Assembly (NCBI GenBank): GCA_012845835.1
Contig: JABAKD010000002.1
Location: 27,516,710 to 27,580,709 of the forward strand
Direction of reading: 5' to 3'
Length of the DNA stretch: 64,000 nt
DNA from: Undaria pinnatifida
Taxonomy: Eukaryota; Sar; Phaeophyceae; Laminariales; Alariaceae
Part shown: piece by piece, positions 1 to 10,195 of the stretch
Layout of the letters: each line of letters starts with the position of its first letter
How positions within the stretch are numbered: position 1 is the stretch's first letter
The notes under the pieces: model-generated
Databases searched by the model: none
Told to the model about the DNA's origin: nothing
The model's input: only the letters and a program-made list of their open reading frames with translations
Made by a program: the position numbers and the translations under genes

Positions 1-447
1 CGAGTAAGAGCACACACACTGATGCTCTATTACGCACACGCTTTTTGTCTGACTTATGGCATGGGGAGGGTGTACCAAAAAACAGGGAATAACTTTTCGA
101 CATAAAAAACAAGGGGAAAAATCGTTCCTGTCGTTGAGCTGCGTCACGCGAAGGTTGTAGTAGTAGACGGTATCCACGGAAGAAATCAGTGGCATGCATT
201 CGTCCCGGTATCACATCGGCGGGTGGTTCTTTTCCCCGAGAAAACGCTTTGGAGAAGTGTAGGCGGTGTGGAAGGCGTGCTTTGCTGTTGCTGCGGTGCC
301 TGTCTGCCGTTGCTGTTTTGGTCGTTTGACGCGGTCAACTGGAAGCGGTCGTGTTACGTAACTGACCAACAATTTGGTTGCTCCCTACTTGACGTGCTCC
401 TTGCTGCTAATTGCTGATTGATCATCACTAGTGAGTTATACAGAGGC
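1..447. other. No recognised feature
   Basis: Unique-looking sequence. A short open frame at 223-417 starts with GTG and is cysteine-rich; nothing about it looks like a known protein. Confidence 0.5.
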
Positions 448-785
448 GATCGCCCCGGTGGTCAAGTGGTTACCCTCGAATACTACTAGCGTTGGTCCTT
501 GAGTTCGATTCCCACCGTTGTGAGATTTTACTTTATTTGCAGAAATGCGAAAAAGGGATCAACTAACTGGTGAGAACGCCTAGTAGCGTGGGTAGGTAAA
601 ATTCGACGCGAATCTACGAGGGAAGAAAATGCTAAATTCTTCTCGCGATAAACGTTAGGGCATGTACCGTAGTGGGGAGGGGGCAGGAGGGCCCGGCATG
701 TGATCTGAGTTACACTACTGGGAGGGAGGGCGAGACTAGTGCAAGGATAATAAATGGGATGGAAACAAAACGAAAAAAGTGAAGC
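448..785 (+). mobile_element. SINE family 2, copy a (tRNA-derived)
   Basis: A short retroposon with a tRNA-like head. The A box at 459-469 (TGGTCAAGTGG) fits the consensus TRGYNNARNGG, and the B box at 502-512 (AGTTCGATTCC) is one base off GGTTCGANTCC. The body matches the reverse strand of 21090-21417, including the segment ending TTCTCGCGATAAA and the tail with AAATGGGATGG. The A/B boxes would be the RNA polymerase III promoter. SINEs carry no gene and use LINE enzymes to move. Confidence 0.8.
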
Positions 786-1189
786 GGATTTATTACTGCT
801 GCTATAATACGATACCCAAGCAAGTTGCACTGATCTCGGACTCGATCTGGATTGAATGATGTAATTGGTCAAGGCACAACTTCTCTAGTCACAGGCCAGT
901 ATGAGATGATAGTCATTGAACTTACTGAACTTCTTAGTGAATGGTGGTTTCTTCTATCCACGAACCCCGGCCGAGCCGATCAATCGAAGGTTGGGTTACA
1001 CTGTGCGGGGTGGTATCGAGGCAGGGGGTCAAATGAAATGTCCGCGTACCGGGGCTGGGGTATGCGAATAAAAATTTAGCAGTGCGAGTTGCCCAAATTT
1101 TTTCTACTAATAGTTGTAAATACCTTGAAGAACCGGGGGTTGGACCTTATTCTGTGGTGCTGGCGTTGTATACAAACCTCACCTAGCTA

Positions 1190-2120
1190 GGGATTCCACA
1201 CCGTGCGGTGTGATGTCGACCCGGGAGAAGTCGATTTTCATCCCCGATTAGTTGGAGTTGATGGGGTATGGAAATATTTCTGGAACGGGGATGGAGCCCT
1301 ATCCTCATCGGGTGCGTCGGAACGCCCCCCTTCCATTGGCTGGCCTATATCCTCCCCGGGTGTCTCTGGCTCTACGAGCTGCACAGCCAATCAACGATAA
1401 GTCAATGTGGATAGATGGTTGTCACACCACCATGCGGGGCTGTGTCGACCCGCGGGAGAAATCGGTTATCGTCCCCGGCGTGTCAAGATTTCTGAAACGG
1501 GCATGGGACTTCATCCTCCCGTGGTGGCGCTGCCCTTTTGTCCGAGCCCCAGTCAATCAGCGGTAAGCCAATATGGTTGGGATTCCACGCCGTGCGGGGC
1601 GGTGTCGACACGAGAGGTCGTCGTTGTTGTTCCCGCGTTTTTGGAGCTGTAGAGATTCGAGGGATTTATGAATCGGGGATGGGAGCCTATCTTCCCCGTG
1701 TGCGACGGAAATGCCCCCGTTGATGCGCCTCTATCCGCTTAGGACAGCGCTGTGGAGCTCGAACCAATCAGCGATTAGCCAACGGGATTGGCGTTTCCTC
1801 ACCGTGCGGGGCGGCGTCGACCCGAGGACGCTCAGTTTTCTTCCCCGGTTGGTCGAAGTTTTAAGAAACATGGAACAACCTCTGGACCGGGGATGGGACC
1901 CTATCCTCCCGAGGTGGAGCTGGCTCAACATACGAACCCCAGCCAATCAGAGATCGGCCAGTGGGGGAGGTATCAACCCGGATGATATCCGTGTTCGTCC
2001 CCGAGTTGTCGGAGTTGTAGATGTGTGGATGGATTCCGATCCCCGGATGTGATCCTATCGTGCCCGGGTGACGCTTACTTTGTGTATGAATCCCGGCCAA
2101 TGAACGATCAGACATAAATG
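1190..2120 (+). repeat. Five-unit tandem array with CCAAT-like boxes
   Basis: Diverged units begin near 1201, 1431, 1592, 1802 and 1974 (about 160-230 bp). Each starts with a version of CCGTGCGGGGCGGTGTCGAC, then TCCCCGGTTGG, GGGGATGGGACCCTATCCTCC and an AACCAATCAGCGAT-type block. The last block carries a CCAAT core in most units. The overlapping open frames here differ from unit to unit and look like by-products of the repeat. Confidence 0.8.
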
Positions 2121-2207
2121 ACATGTTTTTTTTTCGTCTAAAAAGAGCCTGAAATCCTTAGCTGTCAAAATCGTAGGCGTTGTAGTCGCGTACTGAATCT
2201 ACAAGAA

Positions 2208-2498
2208 GTGAGCGATCTACAGCTACCAACAAGCAGCAGAATTGCGATAGCATTCGAGGAGTTGCATGACCAAGGCAGCGATACCACCGTGTTGCGCGCC
2301 TGGAACACCGTCTGCACGTCTCTCCACAATCAGACAACACACAAGACAGTCGATCTGGGAGGCTCGGATCTAGATGATACTATTATATCATGCATGGTAT
2401 ATTTCAGAAGCTGGCTCAGTGCGCGCCTCTCAGTGGCTACGAAGAGAACACGCAGCAGACATGGCCAGTCACCTTGCTGGCTCCGGATGCTTGATTGA
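2208..2498 (+). CDS. Doubtful ORF, 96 aa, unknown
   Basis: An open frame with ordinary amino-acid composition (residues such as SSRIAIAFEELHDQGSD and SDLDDTIISCMVYF) and no simple repeats, unlike most open frames nearby. The first codon shown by frame analysis is not clearly an ATG in good context, so it could be an exon or a fossil fragment. I recognise no domain. Confidence 0.25.
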   Translation: MSDLQLPTSSRIAIAFEELHDQGSDTTVLRAWNTVCTSLHNQTTHKTVDLGGSDLDDTIISCMVYFRSWLSARLSVATKRTRSRHGQSPCWLRMLD

Positions 2499-2499
2499 G

Positions 2500-3010
2500 T
2501 AAAAGCATCACAAGAAACGCACTCGACACGTTTCGTCGCCAGACTAAAGGGTCAGTCGGCGTGTGCTCGGATTTAAATCCGATCGAAATCTGATGAAGCT
2601 CGGAATCGTACTCACTTAAAAAACGGTAGCAAGTAGTCCAATGCTAGTCTTTATCGAACTCTTGGCATTACCTCACATACTGTACGCGTAGACTATATTT
2701 GCGTGTGTGGTAACTTTTTTCACTCTGTCGAATATCGAATCGAACAATTCGAAGTGCTGCCCTGCCCTACCCGAAGCATGGGTGCCGGCGAATGCCGGCA
2801 TCCGTGCGGAGCCCTTGTATGTTGAACATAATAACACAACACCAAGGGAACAAAAACAACATCAACACCAACACTGACCACCAGCAAGGGCAAACACGAA
2901 AAACTTGCTGTTGTTGTTGTTGTTGTCGCGTCAGCCGGGAGGGGGACAAAAGGAGCAAAGGCAACAGACACCCACTGTAAAAGGGAACGGGAGAGAGCAG
3001 GGAGGGCGGC
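2500..3010. other. No recognised feature
   Basis: Only a short (GTT)n run near 2908 that ends in GTCGCG. Presumed 3' flank of the minus-strand gene ending at 3012. Confidence 0.4.
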
Positions 3011-3011
3011 G

Positions 3012-3126
3012 TCACACCTTGACCATGATGCAGCTCTCCAGGACGTACTGCTCCCCAGTCGATACGACCGTCTGTGTGATGATCACACTCTTCCGCCCGA
3101 CCTTTTCAAACGTGTGCTTCACTTCC
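3012..3126 (-). CDS. Terminal exon of a minus-strand gene
   Basis: Read on the minus strand, an acceptor (TTTGTACAG) is followed by 37 codons and a TGA stop at 3012-3014. The peptide begins EVKHTFEKVGRKSVIITQ, continues TVVSTGEQYVLESCIMVKV and ends. It alternates like beta strands (VGRKSVIIT, QYVLESCIMVKV), which resembles the last strands of a hotdog-fold thioesterase or dehydratase; that match is an impression from pattern only. The exon begins with one base of a split codon (3126). It has no start codon and so is invisible to start-to-stop ORF finding. The earlier exons should lie at higher coordinates, beyond the CAG run at 3199-3229; I could not place them. Confidence 0.6.
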
Positions 3127-3194
3127 CTGTACAAACATCAAGAAACCACCACGCATCCCCATGCGCGATGCATAACATGCCAGCGATCACAAAC

Positions 3195-3198
<4 letters not shown>

Positions 3199-3228
<30 letters not shown>

Positions 3229-3300
3229 GACGAGCAACGGTCGCAGCAGCAGCACGCAAAATAGGCGACAAAAAATAGGAGGAGGGAGGGGGGGGGGGGC
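3199..3300. repeat. (CAG)n microsatellite and poly-G
   Basis: About ten CAG units at 3199-3228, a shorter run after it, then a G tract at 3289-3298. It lies in the presumed intron upstream of the exon at 3012-3126. Long Ala/Cys runs in the open frames here are artefacts of it. Confidence 0.85.
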
Positions 3301-3689
3301 AAAAAGGTGCGTATGTTAGAGAGGCGGTGGCGCAAGAAAGGAGGGCGCGCGATGGATAAAACAAAAACCGGGCCCCGGCGAGTCGCGACAGAAAAGAGAA
3401 AAAGCAAGCCACCCGTTCGTCTCTCCGCCTCTCTACGTCCCTACTATCCAAAACTACGTACGACGGGTGTGTTTTCTTCACATGACACCGTTTTCTCCAC
3501 CCATGGACACTGCATATGACCAGCACACAAATCCAGTGTCCGTGCCGAATCTTTAGATGATAGAGCAAGATACCCCCTAAGTCTGATATAAAACTTCACA
3601 AACATACGTACAGCAGTACTATTATACTTCGAAGTAAATAGTGATTTGATTTGTGTGACAAAACATTACACACATACATATACCTATAT

Positions 3690-3812
3690 CCTTAATGAGG
3701 ACACACAACCCGTAATACGCGCGACCGGAGTATCACGCGCAGCTTGCAAAGATGAGCTTCGACAAAATCTTCGATCTCACAGCTGGAGTGTACTTTAATT
3801 TTTATAATATAT
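3690..3812 (-). repeat. Family A repeat, partial
   Basis: Minus-strand copy of the commonest dispersed repeat in the window. It shows the family landmarks CACTCCAGCTGTGAGATC, TCGTCGAAACTCATCTTTGC and CGCGCGTATTAC..CCTCATTAAGGATA, ending in the AT-rich side ATTATAAAAATTAAA. Confidence 0.85.
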
Positions 3813-3935
3813 AGACTATAGTCTATATATCTTCTTCTCATTTTTGCTGAATACATCACATGTACAGGAGTGATTTTACGTGACGAAAAAAAAAGAAGTA
3901 ACGGAATAGAACAGCTGAACATCCGCAAGCAGAGC

Positions 3936-4119
3936 GAGGGCCCTATACCGCCTTAAAAGAAAAAACAGGGTTGGCATACTCTGCAAAATATATATATATA
4001 CCCCAACCCCATCCCTGACCCAATAAAACGCAACAACCAACCAATGTAGGGTGAAACCCCCTTCGTCTCATACACAGTGTGCGTCGACCATGTTGTCGAA
4101 AAGATGGTAAGCTCTCCTG
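3936..4119 (+). mobile_element. hAT-like MITE, copy 1 (184 bp)
   Basis: Non-autonomous DNA transposon. It is flanked by a perfect 8-bp target duplication AGCAGAGC at 3928-3935 and 4120-4127, starts GAGGGCCCTATACCGC and ends GGTAAGCTCTCCTG. It matches the 183-bp element at 42160-42342 end to end (shared blocks ATACTCTGCAAA, CCCAATAAAACGCAACAACC, GTGAAACCCCCTTCGTCTC). Eight-base duplications and CAG-type ends are typical of the hAT superfamily. No transposase is present. Confidence 0.85.
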
Positions 4120-4185
4120 AGCAGAGCAGACAATGCGCAGTGTATTCCCGATATCATACCTGGTACCTGGTATCTTTTTTTCTTC

Positions 4186-4443
4186 ATCCTCCGGCGGGTG
4201 GGAAAAAATGAAGCTTAACGCATTTACAACTGGAAACCCGTTTTTGGGGACAACATTACTTGGATTTAGTATGGGGAGGGGTTCGGGGGCTCCAAAGGGG
4301 TTAAGCTCACCACACTTCCACGCATTTTCATACACAGTAGTAAGTAGTCGTGTGTCGATTTAACTCAATTGCGTTCGCAATCCAGCGCTACTAGCTGGCG
4401 TGTCCTTCGGTTCCCACTTACGATAGCGCGAGCTGTCCCTACG
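4186..4443 (+). repeat. Family C repeat with tRNA-like core, copy 1
   Basis: Starts TCCTCCGGCGGGTGG and runs through AAGCTT, CTCACCACACTTCCACG, a tRNA-like core (A-box-like TTAACTCAATTGC, B-box-like CCTTCGGTTCCC) and ends AGCTGTCCCTAC. Other copies: 6044-6205 (minus), 10782-10935 and 36644-36805 (plus). This copy contains an extra block at about 4215-4302 that is also found at 60745-60826. The tRNA-like core is internal rather than at the 5' end, so it may be a composite SINE. Confidence 0.7.
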
Positions 4444-4689
4444 GCGGTATCACACTAAATATGCCATACCCTACCCTATGAATAGTAGGGCCGGGTTGTT
4501 ACACGATGCTGCAATCCTCACTCTCTATTTCGTCATTTGTTTCGCCTCTGAATCCCCCAAACGCGTTCACATTTAATAATATACAGGAAAAAAAAAAGAC
4601 ACGAGCATTAGAAAAAGTAAGATTAATGAACTGGCGGGGGCAGAAGCGGTGGTGGAATGGGACGATGCTAAAATTCCGATTTGGGCAGC

Positions 4690-4770
4690 AGGGGCAGGGG
4701 CGGGGACGGGGGTGAGGGCGGGGTTGGGGGCGGGGACGGGGGTGAGGGCGGGGTTGGGGGCGGGCGCGGG
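4690..4770 (+). repeat. G-rich minisatellite, about 35 bp x 2
   Basis: Two copies of a unit made of GGGGCGGGGACGGGGGTGAG and GGCGGGGTTGGGG, with a partial third. The spacing of G runs would allow G-quadruplexes on the plus strand. Confidence 0.85.
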
Positions 4771-4814
4771 ATGGGACGGGGTTACAAACATCCAACGGCT
4801 TGTCGCTATATAGT

Positions 4815-5119
4815 GTCGCCCCGGTGGCGTATCAGGTTATCCTCGAGCCTGGTATAGGTCAGTTTCGTGGGTTCGAATCCTCCCCCGAGTGCATGTTCGT
4901 ATTTATTCGTGGGGACTTTTTCTTGTGCACAAGTTGACTTGAGGAAAGCGCGAGAGCGTGAGTTAGCAACACTCGATAGAAAAACGACGAGCAGTGGGAT
5001 TGCTGAACCCTATGCGCGATACAAATTGAAGGCAAGAACCGGGGGGCAGAAGGGACGACACCTGTGACCACAGCATGTATGTCCAGAACCTGGAAAGTAG
5101 ATTTGTGTGAAAAAAAAAA
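4815..5119 (+). mobile_element. SINE family 1, copy a (near full length)
   Basis: tRNA-derived SINE. A box at 4825-4836 (TGGCGTATCAGG, one extra base) and a B box at 4870-4880 that matches GGTTCGANTCC exactly (GGTTCGAATCC). The body carries TTGACTTGAGGAAAGCGCGA, AGCAGTGGGATTGCTGAACC, ATGCGCGATA and GTGACCACAG, ending in an A-rich tail. Other copies are at 10959 (minus), 25815 (plus), 29081 (minus), 41980 (minus) and 63417 (plus). Confidence 0.9.
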
Positions 5120-5159
5120 TGTATCAATGTATAGTGTATCATGCTTGCGGTTTGGTCAT

Positions 5160-5320
5160 TGTGGCAGCTGTTATTGTCGTTGTTGTCGTTGTCGTTGTTG
5201 ATGTTGTTGCTGCTGTCGTTCAAGTTGAGGTGATTGCGTTGTTGCCGTTGTTGTATTAATAGTCGCTGTTGAAGATGTTGTGATTGCGTTGTTGGTGTTG
5301 GTGACGCAATCACAACAAAA
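5160..5320. repeat. Imperfect (GTT)n/(GTC)n microsatellite
   Basis: Degenerate trinucleotide run; the Asn/Gln/Thr-rich open frames on the minus strand follow from it. Confidence 0.8.
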
Positions 5321-5359
5321 AGTCTTCGACGTTTTAGCGTCATCTAAACGCATGAATAT

Positions 5360-5827
5360 GCCTCATGGGTCCACGGCAATCGACTGAACGACACACAACA
5401 ACGCCACAAAACTACCTGACGCACGGCAACACAAATCCAGCTGCGGCAGCACCACACCACCTACCATAGAACCATGACCGGCGTTGGTACCTACACGTCT
5501 ACGAGCCGTTGTCTGCACGCCCGTACACCCATAAACAAAATTTACCGTACGTAGTATCGATATCGACAGTTCGTGTGCTGCAGAGCTCTTGAATCGTACG
5601 GGCCCATTTCTTGCTGCTGCGCGTGTTCCTTTCCACGTCAAGGACACAGGCAAGCGACCCACAAGCAAGGGGCACAAAAAAAAAACGATTCACTACAAGC
5701 ACAGTGCCACACTCGTCCAGACCTTTCTTCCGCCCGAATCGGACAATACAACACACCTCTCCGAAGCAACACGAGTGCGTAGCACCGCGGGGCCCAACCT
5801 GTTTCATGGACATATTTCATAAAAAAT
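5360..5827. other. Unassigned, weak coding hints on minus strand
   Basis: Two overlapping minus-strand open frames of 104 aa (5363-5677 and 5499-5813) and three plus-strand ones. A possible donor (ACGTACG then GTAAAT, minus strand) sits near 5545. No recognisable domain, and the overlapping frames argue against calling a gene. Confidence 0.3.
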
Positions 5828-5965
5828 ATTTCAAGGACGTCAGCCGTGAGTTCGACGAATTTCGGAACAATACTCATCTTTGCAAGCTGCGTTGTTGGTA
5901 CTTGTAATACACTATATGGGTGAGTTTTTTATTGGGAGGGGTCCTACTTTTTGTCCACTATAATG
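5828..5965 (+). repeat. Family A-prime repeat
   Basis: About 138 bp that match 13455-13600 closely: GGACGTCAGCCGTGAGTTCG, ACTCATCTTTGCAAGCTGCG, GGGGTCCTA-TTTTTGT. It is related to family A through the block around CTCATCTTTGCAAGCTG. Confidence 0.8.
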
Positions 5966-6043
5966 GTTAGTGTTTTCTACATGGACGGGGATCCATACGT
6001 ATCGCTATAGCTGGCGCTGCTCGAGTAGTAACGGGGACCGTTG

Positions 6044-6205
6044 GTAGGGACAGCTCGCGCTATCGCTGTCGCGGGAACCGAAGAACACGTCAGTTAGGGC
6101 TGAAATCCGAACAAACTTGAGCTAAACCGACACAAGACGTGTATGAAAACACGTGAAAGTGTGGTGAGCTTATAAGCTTTTTATGTTTCCTCCTCCGCCG
6201 GAGGA
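6044..6205 (-). repeat. Family C repeat, copy 2
   Basis: Reverse orientation of the family at 4186. It begins GTAGGGACAGCTCGCGCTAT and ends CCTCCGCCGGAGGA. It is diverged in the tRNA-like core. Confidence 0.7.
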
Positions 6206-6814
6206 TAAAATAAATAAATAAATAAGTAATCAATTCATTTATTTACTTTTTAAACGTCATCACTCCACGCATAACTTACATTTCGCGTCGACGGGGTACC
6301 AAGTCAACCATTTCTATGATACCTATGGGCCATGACGGTAAGGAAAAAATATCATTTTTCTCATCCCAGGCATACTCTAACACCTGGCGTCGACGGCAGA
6401 ACTGGTACCTCGCCAAGTAATTCCACCCCCGGGCTACGACGACAGACCGCAATATAGCCCATATAGATTAACACAAGCAGCCGACCGTTCTGGGTGCTAG
6501 TGCCATTAAACAGCGATGGGTACCAAAAATTGTCGTTCAGTACGGGCACATTTTTCAACGAAAAGCACCCCAGGTTGCCAGAGGATGGAGAAGTTAAACG
6601 CCTCCCTCACGAAGTATCGATACTTGATACTGCGAAATATCGAAGCTTTCGATACTGCGATTTATCGAAGCTTCGAGACGATATCCAACATTCAACACTA
6701 ACAGCGCACGGGTCAATGAAACGGTTTCGGTCGGCAAGGGCTGTTTAAATTTTTCAGTTTTGAAGTCAATACTTTTTCATTCTTGAGCGATCGTCGGTAT
6801 TTTTAAAAAATATG
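6206..6814. other. No recognised gene
   Basis: AT-rich stretch (TAAA repeats near 6210), then sequence with GATACTGCGA and ATCGAAGCTTCGA words around 6610-6680. The segment from about 6670 to 6745 resembles a unit of the array at 7290-8050. Confidence 0.4.
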
Positions 6815-6885
6815 ATGAAACACGTCAGCTATTAATTCGACAAGTTCAAGGGTCGATACTCATCATTGGCTGCGTGAGCTACACC
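6815..6885 (+). repeat. Family A-prime fragment
   Basis: Diverged: CACGTCAGCTATTAATTCGA, then ACTCATCATTGGCTGCGTG. Confidence 0.55.
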
Positions 6886-7021
6886 GGCCGCTCGTTTTTG
6901 ACAGATGCATTATCCTTTGAAGATATCTGATTCCCGTGGATGTTGCCTGCGTGAGAACATGGACAACATTATTACTCTTACCAACAACACTATCACAACA
7001 ATGGTAGCAACTATACGAACT

Positions 7022-7200
7022 GCGGGTCGGGATATGAGGTACTTTCAAAACCTGCGGATCGAGTCTGGTCCGGCCAGGAGGTGCTGAACACTTCACGGGT
7101 CGAGTGGAGTCGGGTCAGGAGATACTTCAAATATTACCGGTCGGGCCGGGTCACACTGAAAGGATCCGACCCGCGAGAAGGCATCGGATCCGCGACAAGC
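7022..7200 (+). repeat. Family H minisatellite (about 44-bp period)
   Basis: Degenerate units beginning TGCGGGTCGG, TGCGGATCGA, CACGGGTCGA and ACCGGTCGGG at about 43-44-bp spacing, followed by AGGAG and a purine-rich end, then GACCCGCGAG. The same structure occurs at 22085-22300 and 39250-39480. Confidence 0.75.
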
Positions 7201-7289
7201 CCAGGTTAGGATACGTTGTGCAGGATCCGTCTAGGTCGAGCACAGATCCAACCTTCGTAACACTTGTTGCCAGATAATTGCAGATCGCA

Positions 7290-8050
7290 CGGCTCCCACC
7301 CGATAACATGAGCTAGACGATACAGATTTTCCCTGAAAGAGCTAAATCATCGAGTGGGGATCGATCGGTGATCTATCTGTCCGACGTGTGACAGGGATGA
7401 TAACATCGAAATTATAGTTTTTTAGGTCGTCAAACCCCGGCCCCACAAGGCTACAAGTATCATATTTCAATACGATACGCCTTATATAACACAAATTGCC
7501 AGCGTGTTAATATGTCGATACCATATAGCTGGTACAACACACAACTGCCAGCATCAACGATACGGTTTTCGGTAAGCAAGAGGCGTCTCCCAGCTGAGCT
7601 AACTAGACGAAAACTCGGGCGTTCGCTCCGCATTGATTACCCGATGAGCTTGCTGCCTGGAAGGCTAACTTGACAAGTTCGCATTTCCAACCTCTTAGGT
7701 AGACAAGCACTGGTCCCACTACGTTTATTTCATATTTCGATACTATATCCAACTCTAACTGCCTAGGGTCAACGAGACTGTTTTGGTGCGGGCAAGAAAA
7801 CGCGTTTTCAGTCTGAGTTAACTAGTTTTAACCGTGGGCGTCGATCCGTATTGATTGGCTGATGGTCTGTACCACTACTATTGGACGCTGTTGCTAGAGA
7901 AGGTTGATAAAATCGCACTCATCGCTTTCCGTCATATATCGCTCGCCAAACCCGGGTTCCGAGAAGGATATTTCGGTCCAACACAAACTGGCAGGGTTAA
8001 CAAGACAGTTTTCTAGGCAAGCGGCGTTTTCAGCCCTGGAGAAGGCCTGG
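7290..8050 (+). repeat. About 224-bp tandem array
   Basis: Homologous landmarks at about 7513, 7737 and 7961 (ACACAACTGCCAGCATCAACG, AACTGCCTAGGGTCAACGAG, ACAAACTGGCAGGGTTAACA type) give a period of 222-225 bp; an older unit lies near 7300. Each unit continues with ACGGTTTTCGGTAAGCAAG-like sequence and GTATTGATT. A related stray unit is near 6670. Confidence 0.7.
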
Positions 8051-8255
8051 AGAAGCGCTACAAAAGACGGGGGAGTAATAGAAGGAGGCGACGAGGTGGG
8101 GGCCGAGACCAAACCGGCGACCAGGCGGCACGTGACTGTGCTGCCGGCGCCTGGAGAAGCGCGACAAAAGACGGGGGAGTACAGAGGGAGGCGACGAGGT
8201 GGGGGCGGAGACCAAACCGGCGACCAGGCGGCACGCAACTGTGCTGCCGGCGAGA
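8046..8255 (+). repeat. 105-bp tandem duplication
   Basis: The unit starting GCCTGGAGAAGCGC at 8046 recurs at 8151 with few changes (ACAAAAGACGGGGGAGTA, GACCAAACCGGCGACCAGG, CTGTGCTGCCGGCG in both). The long Arg/Gly frame on one strand and Ser/Pro frame on the other are products of this duplication. Confidence 0.9.
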
Positions 8256-8561
8256 GACACCTGAGGAGTCGAGCCATGCCGAAGGAAGAAACAAGAGAAG
8301 ATGAGACGCGGAAACGAAAGTTCGAGAGAGGTAGAGCTAGAGGTCCGTAGGAGGATGCGTGATGTCGCGGATTGCTTGCGGGTTCATCGTTACGGTAGAT
8401 GCATGATATAGATGCAGGACTTACCCGGTCAGCACCTGCTAATGTTTTTCCCAGGAGAAACATCGAGGAAAATTCTATGGGTGGCGCGTCTTTTCCAAGC
8501 ACAGCAGCATCAACGCCGGCCAAAGCGACGAATCTCCACGCCGGACAAATCAACCTAAAGC

Positions 8562-9040
8562 CTCCACAAGCCACGGCACCGAGGCATTGGTCACACCATA
8601 CAACGATCCCGTTACGGGGATCATGTCGGGGTCAGCGTATGGGTCGGTCACAGCAGCGTCCATCGGTCGTATTTTAGCCTATCCATAAACAGTACACTAC
8701 TGCTGCTGTCACGACCCGGAACCAAAGGAATTTCCCGGAATCAGGTTGCTCTAACAAGCGTTAATACAGCCTCAAGACAGTACACCCCTCGGGCGAATTT
8801 CAGAACGGCTCCCCTCCACAACAAGGAGTAGAGCCTTCACAAGCCACAGCACCCCAGCACTGGCCACCCCATCTAACGCTCGGGTAGGGGTTCTGGTAAG
8901 GGTTAGAGTATGGGTCGCGCGCAACAGCCGCCGCTATCGGTCGTTTCTTCACCTGTCTAAAAATAGTGCCAGGCACAGCAGTGCTGTCACCACTCGGAAC
9001 CCAAGAAATTTCCTGGAATCAGACTGCTCTAACAACCAAT
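8562..9040 (+). repeat. About 265-bp tandem duplication
   Basis: 8562-8770 is repeated at 8830-9040: CAAGCCACGGCACC/CAAGCCACAGCACC, TATGGGTCG, CATCGGTCGTATTTTA/TATCGGTCGTTTCTTC, GGAATTTCCCGGAATCAG/AGAAATTTCCTGGAATCAG, then TGCTCTAACAA. Divergence of roughly a quarter suggests an old event. Confidence 0.8.
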
Positions 9041-9108
9041 TTAGCCGCCATTTTCGTTTTGTGTGTGCTGCTTTATTTGTGGAAGAGAATCGGTTTCGAA
9101 TTTCATTT

Positions 9109-9148
<40 letters not shown>
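9109..9148. repeat. 40-base poly-G tract
   Basis: Uninterrupted G run, interesting mainly as a replication and assembly hazard; length is likely unstable. Confidence 0.9.
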
Positions 9149-9151
<3 letters not shown>

Positions 9152-9197
9152 TCTTGCGCGTTCTACATACATTAAGAAGAAAAAAAAAAGCATACGC

Positions 9198-9370
9198 TTC
9201 GGCTGTGAGATCCAAAAATGCTTCAATCAAAAACTCATATCTGCAAGCTGCGTGCAATACTTCGACCGCACGCGTTAAGGGGTGGGGTGGGGGGGGGGGG
9301 CGTATACCCTCGTGAAGGATACGAAAGGCGGGTCACTCCCCTGCTGATACCAGGGTCAACATCACTAAAA
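9198..9370 (+). repeat. Family A repeat
   Basis: Diverged copy: GGCTGTGAGATCCAAAAATG, ACTCATATCTGCAAGCTGCG, GAAGGATACG.AAGGCGGGTCACTCCCC, ACCAGGGTCAACA. A G-rich insert lies at 9281-9300. Confidence 0.75.
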
Positions 9371-9539
9371 CGTTCGTTGAATATGTCATGCGGGATTACC
9401 ATTCAGCGTTAAAACTCGTTCGGAACTTCACAGACGAAGAGGGGTGCAGCTACTCGCCATCCTAGGACTGCATCACCAGTTGCAAGCCACACGATTAGGG
9501 TTCGCGCTTACTTGCTTTCGGCCTCCGGGTGGGACCAAG

Positions 9540-9935
9540 TCCCGATCCAACCAGAACCCTATGTCCTGACCTAGCCCCAAAGATATAGAGGGTCGGATCA
9601 GGGTGTAGGGCGGGGTTAAGGTTGGCCAATCAGAGTGGAGGAGTGGTCTATTGGGGTTGGTCCGACAACGCCTTCCACCCCCTACACACTAGAAGAAAAA
9701 AACACGGAGAAAAGCGTATGGTTTGCAATTTAGTGAGTGCTGCAGTTCTAGGATTGCAAGGAGGCTTCGTGCTCGAAAAGAGTGATGCAATCGGATCGAA
9801 CACTACAGCATTGCCCGCACGACGGTGCAACCGCGCGCTGCTGGATCAGTGGGAAAAAATCCAAGAAGCATCGGAATCTCGCGTCTCAAGGACTTGTACA
9901 ATAATGCGCTTGCAGCACAGGCACTGTTGATACTC
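9540..9935. other. Unassigned; G-rich motif and a 102-aa open frame
   Basis: 9545-9630 has the AGGGTGTAGGGCGGGGTTAAGG style seen in the G-rich family near 47.2, 54.9 and 59.6 kb. The plus-strand frame at 9622-9930 (with LQGGFVLEKSDAIGSN and RALLDQWEKIQEASES) reads like protein in part, but no splice or start evidence supports it and I do not call a gene. Confidence 0.3.
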
Positions 9936-10089
9936 GTACCGCAGATCGCCCTCTCTACCTGGTGGGTGAAGTGCTTTCGGTCGTTGCACCCGTGAACGCC
10001 AAAAGGGCGAGTAAGTCTAAACCGCAAAACAACCTAACTTACCTGGTATCACGCAGGGTGTTTTTGCGGACATCAGGTGTTTACCATCA

Positions 10090-10195
10090 GGCACTACCAT
10101 TGATTGCCTGCCTGCCTGCCTGCCTGCACATACCCCTGTCTGTCTCTCTGCCCGCCTGCTTGCCTGCCTGCCTGTGTCTGTCTGTCTTTATGCTA
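10090..10195. repeat. CCTG/CTGT-rich microsatellite
   Basis: Tandem CCTG units with CTGTCTGT interruptions. Confidence 0.85.

Noticed and set aside
4815-4890. tRNA gene
   Set aside because: A and B boxes are present but there is no acceptor-stem pairing and the sequence continues into a SINE body found in other copies.
5363-5813. Two 104-aa minus-strand frames
   Set aside because: Possible donor near 5545, but the two frames overlap each other and neither has a domain.
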